Shown here piece after piece: positions 1 to 12,046 of a stretch of DNA of 64,000 nucleotides. The number at the start of each line of letters is the position of its first letter. Position 1 is the first letter of the stretch. Made by a program: the position numbers and the translations under genes. The notes beneath the pieces were generated by a model. That model did no database searches and had not been told where the DNA came from. It saw only the letters and a program-made list of their open reading frames with translations. The DNA is from Haberlea rhodopensis. Taxonomy: Eukaryota > Streptophyta > Magnoliopsida > Lamiales > Gesneriaceae. Location of the stretch: positions 1,426,001-1,490,000 of the forward strand of contig CAJQUN010000131.1 of NCBI GenBank assembly GCA_907163345.1, read 5' to 3'.

Positions 1-300
1 AATAATCAATGTCTCGTATTCCAAATCCTCCCTCTTCTTTTGGGCGACAAACATTGTCCCAACTCACCCATGTAATTTTGTTTTCCCTCCTTCCATTTCC
101 CCGTAGAAAGTTGTTGTAGACAAATAATTTCTTTTATGATTTATCACAGGCCTATGAAAAGAAAGATAATAAAGTGGTAGAGATGACAAGACTCAGTTGA
201 TGAGCACTATTTTTCCACCAGCTGAAATATATTTATTTTTCCAGCTTCCAAGTCGAGATTTCAGTTTGTAGATAATGGGCTGCCAAGTTGAGGATAAATG
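1..300 (-). pseudogene. LINE (E0) reverse transcriptase, C-terminal part
   Basis: Read on the minus strand this is the tail of a plant non-LTR retrotransposon reverse transcriptase. Visible are the stretch STWQPIIYKLKSRLGSWKNK, then GGKIVLIN, and further on, at 30-90, the zf-RVT-type motif ending WVSWDNVCRPKEEGG. It is the downstream half of the gene whose catalytic part lies at 14428-14806; the Copia element E1 sits between them. The fragment runs off the left edge of the window and the middle carries frame breaks, so it is dead. The family call rests on conserved motifs and is firm; the LINE subfamily is not determined. Confidence 0.85.
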
Positions 301-768
301 TGTTAGGGAACAATGACTATTGACATGTTCTTGCGGAAGTTGCAGGAGATATAAGGGACAGAAAAACAACGCACACACAAAGATTTACGTGGTTCGGCAA
401 ACTCGCCTACGTCCACGGAGCACACACACTTCACTATATAAATTATGAAGAGTTACAAGAGGAGTACAAACTCACAACTCTTGGAGAAGGAGCAAACTTG
501 CTCAACTCAACTCAAAATCTCTCAACCACACTTTGTTCTCTCTCAAAGCTTACTAAAGTTTTGATTTGTGTTGTAGTTACAAATGAGTAAATCTTGCCCT
601 TTTTATAGCCAAAACATTTGGTGTGAAACCATAACCAAACCTTCGTGAAACCAAGAATAAATCCAATGTGAAATGAGAAATGTAGGCATGGTTTGTTGGC
701 CAAACTTTGTGGACTTCAAACTTGTACAATTGTTGAATTCTTTGGCTCACATTATTTGAATACTAACA
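301..768 (-). repeat. E1 3' LTR
   Basis: 468-bp LTR with TG/CA ends (plus-strand start TGTTAGGGAACA, end TACTAACA). The adjacent CTCCCACTTGAAG at 771-783 is the reverse complement of a purine tract that would prime plus-strand synthesis. It aligns along its length with the copy at 13943-14427 with scattered substitutions and small indels, so the insertion is not very recent. Confidence 0.9.
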
Positions 769-869
769 ATCTCCCACTTGAAGACTGATTTCAATCCGTC
801 TTCATACCTTGATCAGTGGTGTGCTCGATCTTCTTCATCCTTAAAGACCGACTGAAGCCGTACATAGCT

Positions 870-1330
870 TCAGTTTGTCAATGGTGACAACATTTTTAAG
901 ATAACCGCTGGATTATTACTGCCTTGGATTTTATCAACTTTCAACACACCTTCCTCTAACAAGGATCTGATGAAGTGATAGTGTAATCCAAATCCTTGCC
1001 TCTGCATGAAATCATCAAATTTCTTATACCATTGTTGAGGGGTTTGTTTTAGACCATACAAGCTCCTCTGAAGCCTACATACAAGATTTTCCCTTCCTAT
1101 CTCTGAGAATCTTTCTGGTTGTTGCATGTAGATCTCTTCATCCACATCCGTGGAGAAAAGCAGTTTTCATGTCCAGTTGTTCCAGATGTAGTCCTTGAGC
1201 AGCAACAATGCTCAACACTGACCGAATAGTGGTTAGCTTCACTACTGGTGAAAAAATGTCGGTGTAATCAGTTCCCTTCTTTCTATTGAAAACCTTTGGC
1301 TACTAACCGGACCTTAAATTCTTGATCCAT
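870..1330 (-). pseudogene. E1 reverse transcriptase/RNase H remnant with large internal deletion
   Basis: The minus strand encodes the Copia RT segment EEIYMQQPE...LQRSLYGLKQ...WYKKFDDFM, which normally precedes the YVDD active site. The next residues, HFIRSLLEEGVLKVDKI, belong to the end of RNase H. The catalytic palm and nearly all of RNase H are therefore missing, a deletion of very roughly 0.9 kb centred near 979. Frameshifts follow in the RNase H tail. This alone makes the element incapable of reverse transcription. Confidence 0.8.
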
Positions 1331-1696
1331 CACTTTCTTCATTCACACGATACACCCATTTGTCGTGAAGGGCTTTCTTTCCTTTTGGTAGCTTCGTTAG
1401 CCCGAAGTATTGTTGGAGATAAGAGACTGCATTTCATCTTTCATTGCAATCTCCCAGTTGCCTTCATCCTCTGTCTGACATGCTTCATCGTAACATCCAG
1501 GCTCTCCTCTTTCTGTAAGCAATAGATAATTCATATACCCTCTGTTTGGTATATGAGGCCGAGATGATCATCTCAATGCATGAGGACTCTGAACTTGCGG
1601 TTCGTCAGGCTGCTCTTCCCTGCTCAGCGCTTCGAGTTCCTCCAGATCTAAAATTGGATTTTTATGATGTGACATACTGTTCTCTGGCACACAATC

Positions 1697-2929
1697 CTAC
1701 TCAACATAGACAGGATCACTCATTGACTCGTGAGTGCCCGTTGTATATATGTCTTTGTACATAGCCTTTTCATTGAAGATAACATCTCTACTGCGGATTA
1801 TCTTCTTGCTCTCATCATCCCATATGCGATAGCCAAATTCATCCTCGCCATAACCGATGAAGGTGCATTTCTTGGATTTGGGATCAAGCTTACTCCTGCT
1901 TTTCTCACTGATATGTACAGCACAACCGAAGACTTTAAGATGTGAGAGTTTTACTTTTTTCCCACTCCATACTTCTTCGGGTATCATGTGCTCTAATGGA
2001 ACCGATGGCCCTATGTTGATCAAGTAAGATGTTATGTTGATTGCTTCTACCCAAAATTGCTCCGGTAGACCTGACTGTATATGCATACTTAGGGCTCTTT
2101 CAATCAACGTTTGATTCATACGCTCAGCTACACCATTGTGTTGAGGAGTACTTGGCACGATTCTCTCCATTCGGATCCCAGTTCGAAGCAGAATTTCTTG
2201 AATCTGGTGTTTGTGTATTCACCCATTTTCTGTTCTAAGACATTTGATCTTAATACTTGTCTCATTTTCAACCATACCTTTCCATCTTTTGAACATATCA
2301 AATACTTTGGACTTCTTCCTTAGAACGTAAACCCACACCTTCTGAGAGTGATCATCAATAAATGCCACGAAGTAATATTTTCCACTAATGGATGAGATAA
2401 TGACTGGTCTCCAAACATCAGAGTGAACAAGTTCCAGTTTTTCCTTCTTCGATGTTCTGCCACTTGTCTGAAAACTGACCCTCATTTGTTTGCCATATAT
2501 ACAGTCTTCACACATGTCAGTTTCTAATGACTAGTGGTCTTGTAGTTTTCCCCAGGAATGCATAATATCCATTCTTTTCTAACTCATGTGGCCGAGTCTC
2601 TGGTGCCACAGAGTGGCATTTGCTTTGCTAGCTGCAACTACAATTGAGTAACAATAGCTTGGTGTCATGTAAAGAGTACCACTCTTTTTGCCTCGTGCAA
2701 CCATCATTGCACCTTTTGAAATCTTCCAGTCATCAATATGGAAGGTCGTTGTGTAGCCTTCACTGACTAACTGCCCTACTGAGATTAAGTTCTTTCTCAG
2801 GTCAGGAGCATGTCTGACGTCCTTTAGCTCCCATGTAGACCCGTTTAACTTAATCTTCACTACACCTTTACCAAAAATGTCACAAGGTTGATCATCACCA
2901 AGATATACTTTGCCAAGATTTTTGGACAC
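1697..2929 (-). pseudogene. E1 integrase (GAG-pre-integrase, core and C-terminal region)
   Basis: Three minus-strand open stretches together make a Copia integrase. 2579-2929 holds the GAG-pre-integrase segment ending ATLWHQRLGHMS, the HH half of the zinc finger. 2219-2515 holds CEDCIYGK (the CC half), the first Asp in HSDVW and the second in FIDDHS. 1697-2170 holds the Glu in PQHNGVAERMNQTL and the downstream KVFGC...FIGYGEDEFGYR region. The DDE residues are all visible, but frame breaks near 2170-2220 and 2515-2580 split the protein. Confidence 0.85.
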
Positions 2930-2947
2930 ATATTGTCCAAGAGCTCT

Positions 2948-3333
2948 TTATGTGAAGTCGCATGAAACGATGCTCCAGAGTCTAACACCCGAGATTCCTT
3001 TTTGCTCTCCAATGAACATGTCTTGAGGTTGCAGTAACATTTGCTTGTGCTTTCTCCTCTTTACATTGATTTTTATAGTGTCCAGTTTTTCCACATTTCC
3101 AACACTCAATAGTCTTTGAGTTTTGGGAATTAGTAGGATTCCTGGATTTAGACATCCTGTCCTTTGACCTTCATCGGTGGTTTTCTCGGCCGCGTCCATT
3201 CCCTCTGGTTCTTCCTCTTGATTCGGTAGACAAAGCTGAAGGTGACGACGTCTCACGTGACGCTCTCCTTTGGATTTCTTTGCTAAGAACAAGATCACTA
3301 ACATCGTAAAATTTTAATTTAGTACTTCCTGAC
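2948..3333 (-). pseudogene. E1 gag C-terminal part with zinc knuckle
   Basis: The minus strand encodes a basic, arginine/glycine-rich region (3171-3310) followed by a CCHC knuckle, CWKCGKTGHYKNQC, near 3066-3108, typical of Copia nucleocapsid. The reading frame changes between these blocks. E2 interrupts the gene at 3334; the upstream part continues at 11779 with the serine run VSSSS joining SGSTKLKFYD across the CTGAC duplication. Confidence 0.8.
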
Positions 3334-4819
3334 TGTAAGTAATCCAACAAGCATACAACGCAGCGGAATTTAAAATTTTGGATTACTATAACCGCGGATC
3401 TATACAAAGTGGTCATATCGGAGTAGAGATTAACAAGAGTCTCACCCTTGTAGCGTGTTTGAGTAGAATCCACGAAGCACCACGTTCAACGATTCCGAGT
3501 CACGAGCAACACCTCCAAGGTCTTGCCTCAACGGTATCCACACGATCAAATCGAACAAGGGATAGTTTAAGAACAAAGTGCTAGATTTGTTCTTAAACCA
3601 ATACAAGATGCACACTCGATTCACAATCTGAAGGATGGCCGAAAACAATCAAAACTCACGTCGACTATCAAGAAGTCGAGAGAGGAATTGAAGTTGGCGG
3701 CCGTGTGCTCTTCGTGAATGATAGGTTGGAATGAATTGTCTTACACAATTAATAATAACCTGTTATTAAAAGGCTTAATTAAAGTTCAAGACTTTCTCAA
3801 AGTCTCATGGGCCCAAACCCATGATTTAATTAAGTTTTTTTAATCATTTAATTAAGACTCCTCTTAAGTAATAAATTCATCCAATGAATTTAATTTCCCT
3901 TCTCGATTTAATCTTCTGTGCGGACCCGATAGGATCTTGCAATGTTGGCAGTGACATAAAATCTCATTTTATGTCGCAAGCAATGAGCGGTATCTAGCAA
4001 CACATCAATGCTACCCAAATTACAAGAATGCCATTGACTCGACATAACCTAGGAACCGTGATAATATTAATCATGTAACTTAATCCCTTTGTCCATGTGT
4101 TTAGATTGAACACTGAGTCATGGAATAGTCATACTCGTATATTCAATCTCTATTTCTTGATCCCCAAGTAGAACTAGAATAAAGGAATAAGCTCGATATC
4201 ACATGTCGACTCATTCGAGCACGTCCATGCATTTTAGTCTTACTTGATCAAGGGCCCAAACACTTCTCCTGTTATATAGGAGGGACAAATCCTATCTTGA
4301 TCAATCAACATCCCTCTACATAATTCGTAGTGTATCCAATAGTTGCCTTTATAGTTTACCCTGTTAGTAACGTTTGACAATATCAAGATACATAACTCTC
4401 TATGTTGGGATCTCTGATGATGTCAAGTCGTAAGGATTACATACATTATTATCACTATGAGAATTGCTTATGACACTCATATAACTATCCATGTAGCATT
4501 CTCATGGTGGGTCTGTCCAGTACATTGTTCTCTAACATGTACCCGCGTGTTGATTTGATATCTCATATCCATGAACAATTCATCAATCAAAACATACTAG
4601 TCTCAATGCATTATCATTATCCCGATTCATGATAATACTTGACTAGGGACAATCTTTAAGAACAACACAATATTATTCTAAGGACATTAACTTATATATC
4701 AATTCATATTGCACAGATATTCGAATAATATATAATAATGATTTGCCAATTAAAAAATCATAAAACATTGTATGTCTTAAACAATCATCTAATGACTTGT
4801 CTTAGGGCATATCCCAACA
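3334..4819 (-). repeat. E2 3' LTR
   Basis: 1,486-bp LTR, TG/CA ends. The plus-strand left end is TGTAAGTAATCC and the right end ATATCCCAACA. It is followed at 4820 by AATCTCCCACTTGCAC, the complement of the polypurine tract. It is almost identical to 10293-11778; differences include CACACG/CACGCG near 3541, a 3-bp indel near 4371 and several changes in the last 80 bp. Confidence 0.95.
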
Positions 4820-4834
4820 AATCTCCCACTTGCA

Positions 4835-5520
4835 CTAAGACCAATCAGACATATACCTAATGCCTAGAGATCTAGTATGACGATCATGCTTCTGCTGTGA
4901 CAATGGCTTCGTCAATGGGTCAGATACATTATCATCTGTTGGTATTTTGCATATTTTAACATCTCCCCTTTCAACGATTTCTCGAATGAAATGAAAACGC
5001 CGAAGTATGTGCTTGGATCTTTGGTGAGATCTAGGTTCCTTAGCCAATGTGATCGCTCCATTGTTGTCACAATAGAGTTCTATCGGATCTTTAATGCTAG
5101 GCACCACTCCAAGTTCAGAAATGAACTTCCTGATCCAAACAACTTCCTTTGCTTCATCTGAGGCAGCAATGTACTCAGCTTCCGTTGTAGAATCGGCTAC
5201 TGTCTCTTGCTTTGAACTCTTCCAGCTCACAGCACCTCCATTTAGGCAATACACATATCCAGATTGCGATCGAAAATCATCTTTGTCTGTTTGGAAGCTT
5301 GCATCAGTGTAACCCATTACATTGAGCTCTTCCTCACCTCCATAAATACAGAATGTATCCTTAGTTCTTCTCAAGTACTTCAGGATATTCTTGACTGCAA
5401 TCCAGTGACCTTCACCTGGATCAACTTGATACCTGCTCGTCATGCTCAAAGCATACGATACATCGGGACGAGTACATATCATGGCATACATGATAGATCC
5501 AATAGCTGACGCATACTGGA
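4835..5520 (-). pseudogene. E2 RNase H domain
   Basis: Copia RNase H on the minus strand, with VMGYTDASFQTD (first catalytic Asp), SSKQETVADSTTEAEYIAAS (Glu and the conserved STTEAEY), YCDNNGAI (Asp) and the closing KHILRRFHFIREIVERGDV. It ends shortly before the polypurine tract. It is out of frame with the RT because of a one-base insertion near 5518, where a proline codon is followed by an extra base. Otherwise the domain looks well kept. Confidence 0.9.
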
Positions 5521-6800
5521 ATCTTACTCATGCGTTGTCTCTCATCTGGTGTTGAAGGACACTGTTCCTTCGAGAGATAAATTCCATGTGTCATAGGCAC
5601 GAATCCTTTCTTTGATTCTTGCATGCTAAACCGTTTTAGCACTTTGTCTATGTATGTATTTTGACTTAAGCCAAGTAATCTTCTTGATCTATCTCTATAG
5701 ATCTTGATTCCTAATACATAGGTGGCTTCACCCAAGTCTTTCATAGAAAAGCAATTCCCTAGCCAAATCTTTACAGATTGTAAGGCAGGGATATCATTCC
5801 CAATGAGAAGTATGTCATCTACATACAATATTAGGAAGATAATTATGCTCCCACTGACCTTCTTGTAAACACAAGGTTCATCTACATTTTTGATGAAACC
5901 AAACTCTTTGACTGCATCATCAAAACGAAGATTCCAACTCCGAGAAGCTTGCTTCAATCCATAAATGGATCGTTGTAGCTTGCATATCTTTCCAGCATCC
6001 TTTGGATCGACAAAACCCTCGGGCTGTGTCATGTACAGATCATCAAGCAGATTTCCATTAAGGAAAGCTGTTTTGACATCCATCTGCCAGATTTCATAAT
6101 CATGAAATGCAGTTATTGCAAGTAAGATCCTAATGGATTTAACCATGGCAACTGGTGAAAAAGTTTCATCATAGTCAATACCATGAATTTGTTTGAAACC
6201 TTTAGCTACTAGTCGACCTTTATAGGTTTGTACATTACCATCCATGTCGGTCTTCTTCTTGAAAATCCATTTGCACCCTATGGGTCTCACCCCTTCAGGT
6301 GGGTCAATCAAAGTCCATACTTGGTTTGCATACATGGATTTCATCTCAGATTTCATGGCTTCTAGCCATTTCTCAGAATCAGTGCCCATTATAGCTTGTT
6401 GATAAGATGACGGCTCATCCTCATCAATAAGTAGTAAGTCACCTTGTTGAGTCACAAGAAATCCATATCTCTGTGGCTCCCGGTGTTCTCTTACAGACCT
6501 ACGCTGGGCTTGTGTCTCTTGAGCAGTCACTTTATCCACAACATCTTGTGGTGTCTGCTCTGTTTTCATCTCAATATCATGTTCAATGTTTTCATGTGGT
6601 TGAACTTCACTAAGTTCTATTTGTCTCCCACTGGTTTTTCTAGAAATAAATTCTCTTTCAAGAAAGACACCAGTCCGAGCAACAACTACTTTGTTCTCGG
6701 TGGGATAATAGAAATAGTATCCTTTCGTTTCCTTAGGATACCCCACAAATAAACACTTATCAGATTTGGGTCCAAGTTTGTTAGAGACGTGACGTCTCAC
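5500..6800 (-). pseudogene. E2 reverse transcriptase
   Basis: A 459-residue open frame on the minus strand. It begins in the integrase C-terminal region (KCLFVGYPKETKGYYFYY), runs through the linker and the RT start (WTLIDPPEGVRPIGCKWIFK), and keeps the core motifs QMDVKTAFLNG, LQRSIYGLKQ and the catalytic LYVDDILLIGND. The frame is lost at about 5518 before RNase H. Compared with E10 it keeps the residues that E10 lost by an 8-bp deletion. RT catalysis could be intact at residue level, but the polyprotein cannot be made in one piece. Confidence 0.92.
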
Positions 6801-6837
6801 GAAATCCTCACAACCTCAAATCTTCATAAAAGACATA

Positions 6838-7836
6838 CTAGGACAGTTTCCCAGTCCATATCTCATATGGTGTCTTTTCCACCGATTTAGATGGAACATG
6901 GTTCAGTATGAATATTGCTGTTTCTAAAGCATGTCCCCAAAAGGATATCGGAAGATCTGCATGACTCATCATTGATCTAATCATGTCCAACAAGGTTCGA
7001 TTTCTCCTCTCGGATACACCATTCCATTGTGGAGTATACGGAGGAGTGAGTTGTGGGACTATCCCACACTCCTTTAGATAGTCATGAAAATCTTGGCTTA
7101 AGTATTCACCTCCTCGATCTGATCGAAGGATTTTGATACTTTTGCCAAGTTGGTTTTGTACTTCATTCTTGAAATCTTTGAACTTTTCAAAGGTTTCATG
7201 CTTATGCTTCATTAGGTACACATACCCATATCTACTGAGGTCATCAGTAAATGTAACGAAGTATTGAAAACCACCTCTAGCTTGTGTACTTATTGGCCCA
7301 CATACATCACTATGTATTAGTCCCAATAAAACATTTGCCCTTTCAACATGTCCCTTGAAAGGGGCTTTAGTCATCTTGCCCATTAAACAAGATTCACATG
7401 TTTCATATGATTCAAAATCAAATGAATCCAATACTCCATCCTTATGAAGTTTTGATATGCGATTCTCGTTTATATGACCCAAGCGACAATGCCAGAGATA
7501 AGTTGGATTAGAATCATTATTCTTAATCCTTTTAGTATTTATGTTATAGACAGGCATATCAAGATTTAATACATAAAGACCATTAATCATTTGTGCACTA
7601 GCATAAAACATATCATTTAAATAAATGGAACAACAATTGTTCTTTATAATAAATGAATATCCAAACTTGTCCAAACAAGAAATAGAGATAATGTTTTTGG
7701 TAATAGACGGCACAAAATAACAGTCTTTCAAAATCAATGATAAACCAGAAGGCAAAGATAAATGGTAATCTCCTATAGCTAATGCAGCAACTCTTGCTCC
7801 ATTTCCAACTCGGAGATCAACTTCGTCTTTCGCCAA
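6838..7836 (-). pseudogene. E2 integrase
   Basis: 332-residue minus-strand frame. In order: the tail of the protease/linker (GNGARVAALAIG), the HHCC zinc finger LWHCRLGHIN...CESCLMGK, the catalytic Asp in HSDVCGP, the second in FTDDLSRYG and the Glu in PQWNGVSERRNRTLL, then FWGHALETAIFILN. It ends TGKLS-stop owing to a one-base insertion near 6840. A second stop, TGA where E10 has TGG, follows at about 6823 in the same region. All catalytic residues are present; the break falls before the C-terminal domain. Confidence 0.92.
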
Positions 7837-8584
7837 CGTCCCACTCCTTTAGCTTTAGTGCAGAAGCATGTGGTTTAGACTTAACAAGGACCTTCTTGTT
7901 CTTCTTGAAGCTTTTAGCTTTAGTCTTTCCTTTGCTCTTATTCACAATAAGAACGTTTGTAGGCTTAGACTTCTTGTTGTTTGCTTCAAAGGTTCTAAGC
8001 ATGCCAAGTAATTGTGGTAGAGTCTTTTCAATTTCAATCATATTGTAATTCAAGACAAATTGACTGAAGCTTTCAGGCAACGATTGCAAGATCACGTCAG
8101 TCGCCAACTCTTGGTCCAAAGGAAAACCCAGCTTCTCCAGATTCTCAATATACCCAATCATCTTGAGTACATGAGTTCCAACTAGACTTCCTTCTACCAT
8201 TCTACACTGGAACAACGCTTTAGAGACGTCATACCTCTCTTGTCTTGCTTGTTGTTGGTACAGTTGCTTTAGATGCTCGATCATATCGAACGCCTATATT
8301 TCCTCATGTTGCTTCTGAAGCTCAGAGTTCATGGTGGCAAGCATAAGGCACCCAACATCAAGTGCGTCATTTTGATGCTTCTTGTAAGCATCTTTATCGG
8401 CCTTAGCAGCCGTCAGGGGAGGTTCCTCAGCAGGTAAGGGTTCCTTTAGGACAAATTGCTTCTTTTCTTGTTTGAGGACTATCCTCAAGTTCCTATACCA
8501 GTCTAGGATATTTGTCCCATTTAATTTGTCCTTCTCAAGGACTGATCGCAGTGATAATGTGCTTGTTACGTTGTTAGTTGCCAT
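7817..8584 (-). pseudogene. E2 gag, with in-frame stop and missing zinc knuckle/protease
   Basis: The minus strand starts MATNNVTSTLSLRS at 8584 and encodes a Copia capsid (LDWYRNLRIVLKQEKK...LDVGCLMLATM). A TAG at about 8292, next to EEI, splits the frame; E10 has GAG-type sequence there. The second part (MIEHLKQLYQQQARQERYD...LATDVILQSLPESF) ends in a lysine-rich tail. Compared with E10, about 0.2 kb is missing at about 7845, removing the CCHC knuckle and the DTG protease site and fusing the tail directly to the integrase linker. Confidence 0.9.
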
Positions 8585-10279
8585 GGATATCTACAATATA
8601 AATATGCAAAATAAGTTTATGATTTAATCATTTAATATGGTCTTATATTAAATGACACTCCCACTATTTTGTTTAAAATTATCAACCCTCGAAACTTTAG
8701 TGGGCCAAGATCCATATTTCACCTAATCTTGAGTTAGCTTTGGCTAATCGCCCAAGACTCGGTTATTTAAGTAGACAACACGTTGTCAATTACATCACAT
8801 GTAATTCTTGGATAGTTGGACGAACAACGCTTTGTTCAAATTCATCAAATGAATTATTATCCAACTCCATGCCTCTAGGTTCCCAATCCTATTGAGATAA
8901 CCTAGTTAAGTCGTACCCAATTTAAAGTATAACGGATATCACCATTATCCTTTCGCGCCTTACCAAGATTGCCACGGTGCTTTGCTTTGGCAAACCCACA
9001 CATGTACAATCAAAATTTTGACGAGTACTTTTAATTTTGGAAGACAATCTTTAGAGGGATTTATTGATCTCATGATTTATTGATAATTTAAAATATGTCC
9101 ACTACATATACGCATATACATATCTACATATATGTATAATAAAATTATCAATCTAAAACATAAGATAGATCATGCATCACATACATCAACATAAATTAAA
9201 CGTGACATGATTATAGCCCCTACTAACGATTTTCTCAAGCCAATGAGAAAATCCTAAGAGTCAACCTAAGGTAACTTCACAAGCACCTTCCTTTGGCTCC
9301 AAATTGTGAATGGCCTCCTCATCCCGGCACCATGCTCCATCTTCATTGATCACCATCAATAAAATAAACTATACTATATAACATTTACAAGATATAGAGA
9401 ATTCCTCGAGTCACATTCGAGGGGAACGTAGGGGAGGGATAACATTTAGAAAAAAATAGAGAAGGCACGACTCGTAGGTCGTATTATAAATTACAAACAT
9501 TCACAAATCCTATCTAATAGGTCAAAGGGCTATAAACATGCACCATGCTCAAACAACACATAAAACATGCTATAATAATTTAATTAATTAAATTCTAAAC
9601 ATTTTTTAAAATTTAATTCTAATTAAAACTGTAAAATAAAATTTTGAAAATTTATCGTACGCTCGGGACATCACATGCCACGAACTTATGCGACTAAACC
9701 ACGAACCACCTTGGTTCGAACCAACCTAACCACACACGGCAGGACCAATCATGGGCCTAGGGTTCGAAACCCTAGCCCAAGACGTGGTTCGAGCCACGCA
9801 TGTCCGTGCGCCGCCGCTAGGGTTCCAAACCCTAGCCGCCTTGCACCATTTTGGTTTCCATCGAGCCACATGGTTCAAAATTCTTAGCCATGAGCCACGG
9901 TCCAACCATCTTGCATGGCATTAAAATTATCGAGCCAAAAGAGTTCCAAACTCAAGCCATGTTTCGACACCTCCATGCACGAACATGAGCCGCAACGGCT
10001 AGACCATCTCGAACCAAGGGTTCGAAAACCCTAGCCCTCATGTGGCCACCGTGGGTCAAGTTGATGGTTGGCCGAACCATCTTGCTATGGGCTCGGTTTT
10101 GCACCTTCATGTATCGTATACAATCAACTTCAATTATATCAAATATAATTTTACGATAATTTCACAAACTTGATTTACTCATATCATATATGATTATATA
10201 CAGTTTTACTAGCATGCAATACAAATCTAAATATGATTAAACAATTAACCATATAAATCCGATATGAGCTTTATACACG
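8585..10279 (-). other. E2 leader (5' untranslated region) with self-complementary hairpins
   Basis: About 1.7 kb between gag start and primer site without a credible gene. Three strongly self-complementary sites lie at 9753-9778 (GGGCCTAGGGTTCGAAACCC..), 9816-9836 (GCTAGGGTTCC..AACCCTAGC) and 10017-10032 (AGGGTT-CGAA-AACCCT), within a GC-richer stretch at 9660-10100 that stands out from the AT-rich flanks. E10 has matching hairpins in the same region. They would fold in the genomic RNA; a role in packaging or dimerisation is inference only. Confidence 0.7.
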
Positions 10280-10291
10280 GCTCTGATACCA
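10280..10291 (-). promoter_or_regulatory. E2 primer binding site (initiator Met tRNA)
   Basis: The minus strand reads TGGTATCAGAGC one base inside the 5' LTR, complementary to the 3' end of plant initiator-Met tRNA, the usual Copia minus-strand primer. Confidence 0.9.
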
Positions 10292-10292
10292 C

Positions 10293-11778
10293 TGTAAGTA
10301 ATCCAACAAGCATACAACGCAGCGGAATTTAAAATTTTGGATTACTATAACCGCGGATCTATACAAAGTGGTCATATCGGAGTAGAGATTAACAAGAGTC
10401 TCACCCTTGTAGCGTGTTTGAGCAGAATCCACGAAGCACCACGTTCAACGATTCCGAGTCACGAGCAACACCTCCAAGGTCTTGCCTCAACGGTATCCAC
10501 GCGATCAAATCGAACAAGGGATAGTTAAGAACAAAGTGTTAGATTTGTTCTTAAACCAATACAAGATGCACACTTGATTCACAATCTGAAGGATGGCCAA
10601 AAACAATCAAAACTCACGTCGACTATCAAGAAGTCGAGAGAGGAATTGAAGTCGGCGGCCGTGTGCTCTTCGTGAATGATAGGTTGGAATGAATTGTCTT
10701 ACACAATTAATAATAACCTGTTATTAAAAGGCTTAATTAAAGTTCAAGACTTTCTCAAAGTCTCATGGGCCCAAACCCATGATTTAATTAAGTTTTTTTA
10801 ATCATTTAATTAAGACTCCTCTTAAGTAATAAATTCATCCAATGAATTTAATTTCCCTTCTCGATTTAATCTTCTGTGCGACCCGATAGGATCTTGCAAT
10901 GTTGGCAGTGACATAAAATCTCATTTTATGTCGCAAGCAATGAGCGGTATCTAGCAACACATCAATGCTACCCAAATTACAAGAATGCCATTGACTCGAC
11001 ATAACCTAGGAACCGTGATAATATTAATCATGTAACTTAATCCCTTTGTCCATGTGTTTAGATTGAACATGAGTCATGGAATAGTCATACTCGTATATTC
11101 AATCTCTATTTCTTGATCCCCAAGTAGAACTAGAATAAAGGAATAAGCTCGATATCACATGTCGACTCATTCGAGCACGTCCATGCATTTTAGTCTTACT
11201 TGATCAAGGGCCCAAACACTTCTCCTGTTATATAGGAGGGACAAATCCTATCTTGATCAATCAACATCCCTCTACATAATTCGTAGTGTATCCAATAGTT
11301 GCCTTTATAGTTTACCCTGTTACAGGTAACGTTTGACAATATCAAGATACATAACTCTCTATGTTGGGATCTCTGATGATGTCAAGTCGTAAGGATTACA
11401 TACATTATTATCACTATGAGAATTGCTTATGACACTCATATAACTATCCATGTAGCATTCTCATGGTGGGTCTGTCCAGTACATTGTTCTCTAACATGTA
11501 CCCGCGTGTTGATTTGATATCTCATATCCATGAACAATTCATCAATCAAAACATACTAGTCTCAATGCATTATCATTATCCCGATTCATGATAATACTTG
11601 ACTAGGGACAATCTTTAAGAACAATACAATATTATTCTAAGGACATTAACTTATATATCAATTCATATTGCACAGATATTCGAATAATATATAATAATGA
11701 TTTGCCATTTATAAAATCATAAAACATTGTATGTCTTAAACAATAATCTAATGAATTGTCTTAGAGCATATCCCAACA
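10293..11778 (-). repeat. E2 5' LTR
   Basis: 1,486-bp LTR matching 3334-4819, ending ATATCCCAACA and followed by the CTGAC target duplication and the resumption of E1 gag. It would hold the promoter for E2 transcripts reading leftward. The equal LTR lengths and few differences indicate a recent insertion. Confidence 0.95.
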
Positions 11779-12046
11779 CTGACGAGCTACTCACTGCTAT
11801 GAATGTAGCATTCTAACTTTCCAGTAGAGAGGACAAAAGTATCAATTCTTGTACTTCATCATCAAATTCAATTTCAACTAAGCTCAGTTGAGTTGTAATT
11901 GTATTAAGCTCATTGAGATGTTGAGCCAGTGATGCGCCTTCCGTCATCCGCAAGTTGAACAATCATCTCATCAGGTGTATTTTATTTGAGGCTGACGGTT
12001 TTTCGTACATACTGGTGAGAGCCTTCATGGGACCTGCTGTGGTCTA
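11779..12046 (-). pseudogene. E1 gag, capsid part
   Basis: The minus strand encodes a Copia gag segment: MKALTSMYEKPSASNK, then FNLRMTEGASLAQHLNELNT and EIEFDDEVQELILLSSL. Two in-frame stops are seen (after HLMR and after SLLES). The left end joins the part at 2948-3333 once E2 is removed. The right end stops at the insertion E3, and the gag N-terminus is not found on the far side, so a deletion accompanied or followed that insertion. Confidence 0.8.

Larger units (their letters stand above)
3334..11778 (-). mobile_element. E2: Angela/BARE-like Copia retrotransposon, complete ends
   Basis: An 8,445-bp minus-strand Copia element with two 1,486-bp LTRs and a perfect 5-bp target duplication, CTGAC (3329-3333 and 11779-11783), inside E1 gag. 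In sense orientation the LTR starts TGTTGGGATATGCCCTAAG; this start and the long LTR resemble the Angela/BARE lineage, a recollection-based assignment. Counting by eye I find about 13 substitutions and 4 small indels between the LTRs, under 1% divergence, so it is young. It lacks part of gag and protease and has stops in gag and integrase, so it is not autonomous. Confidence 0.93.
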
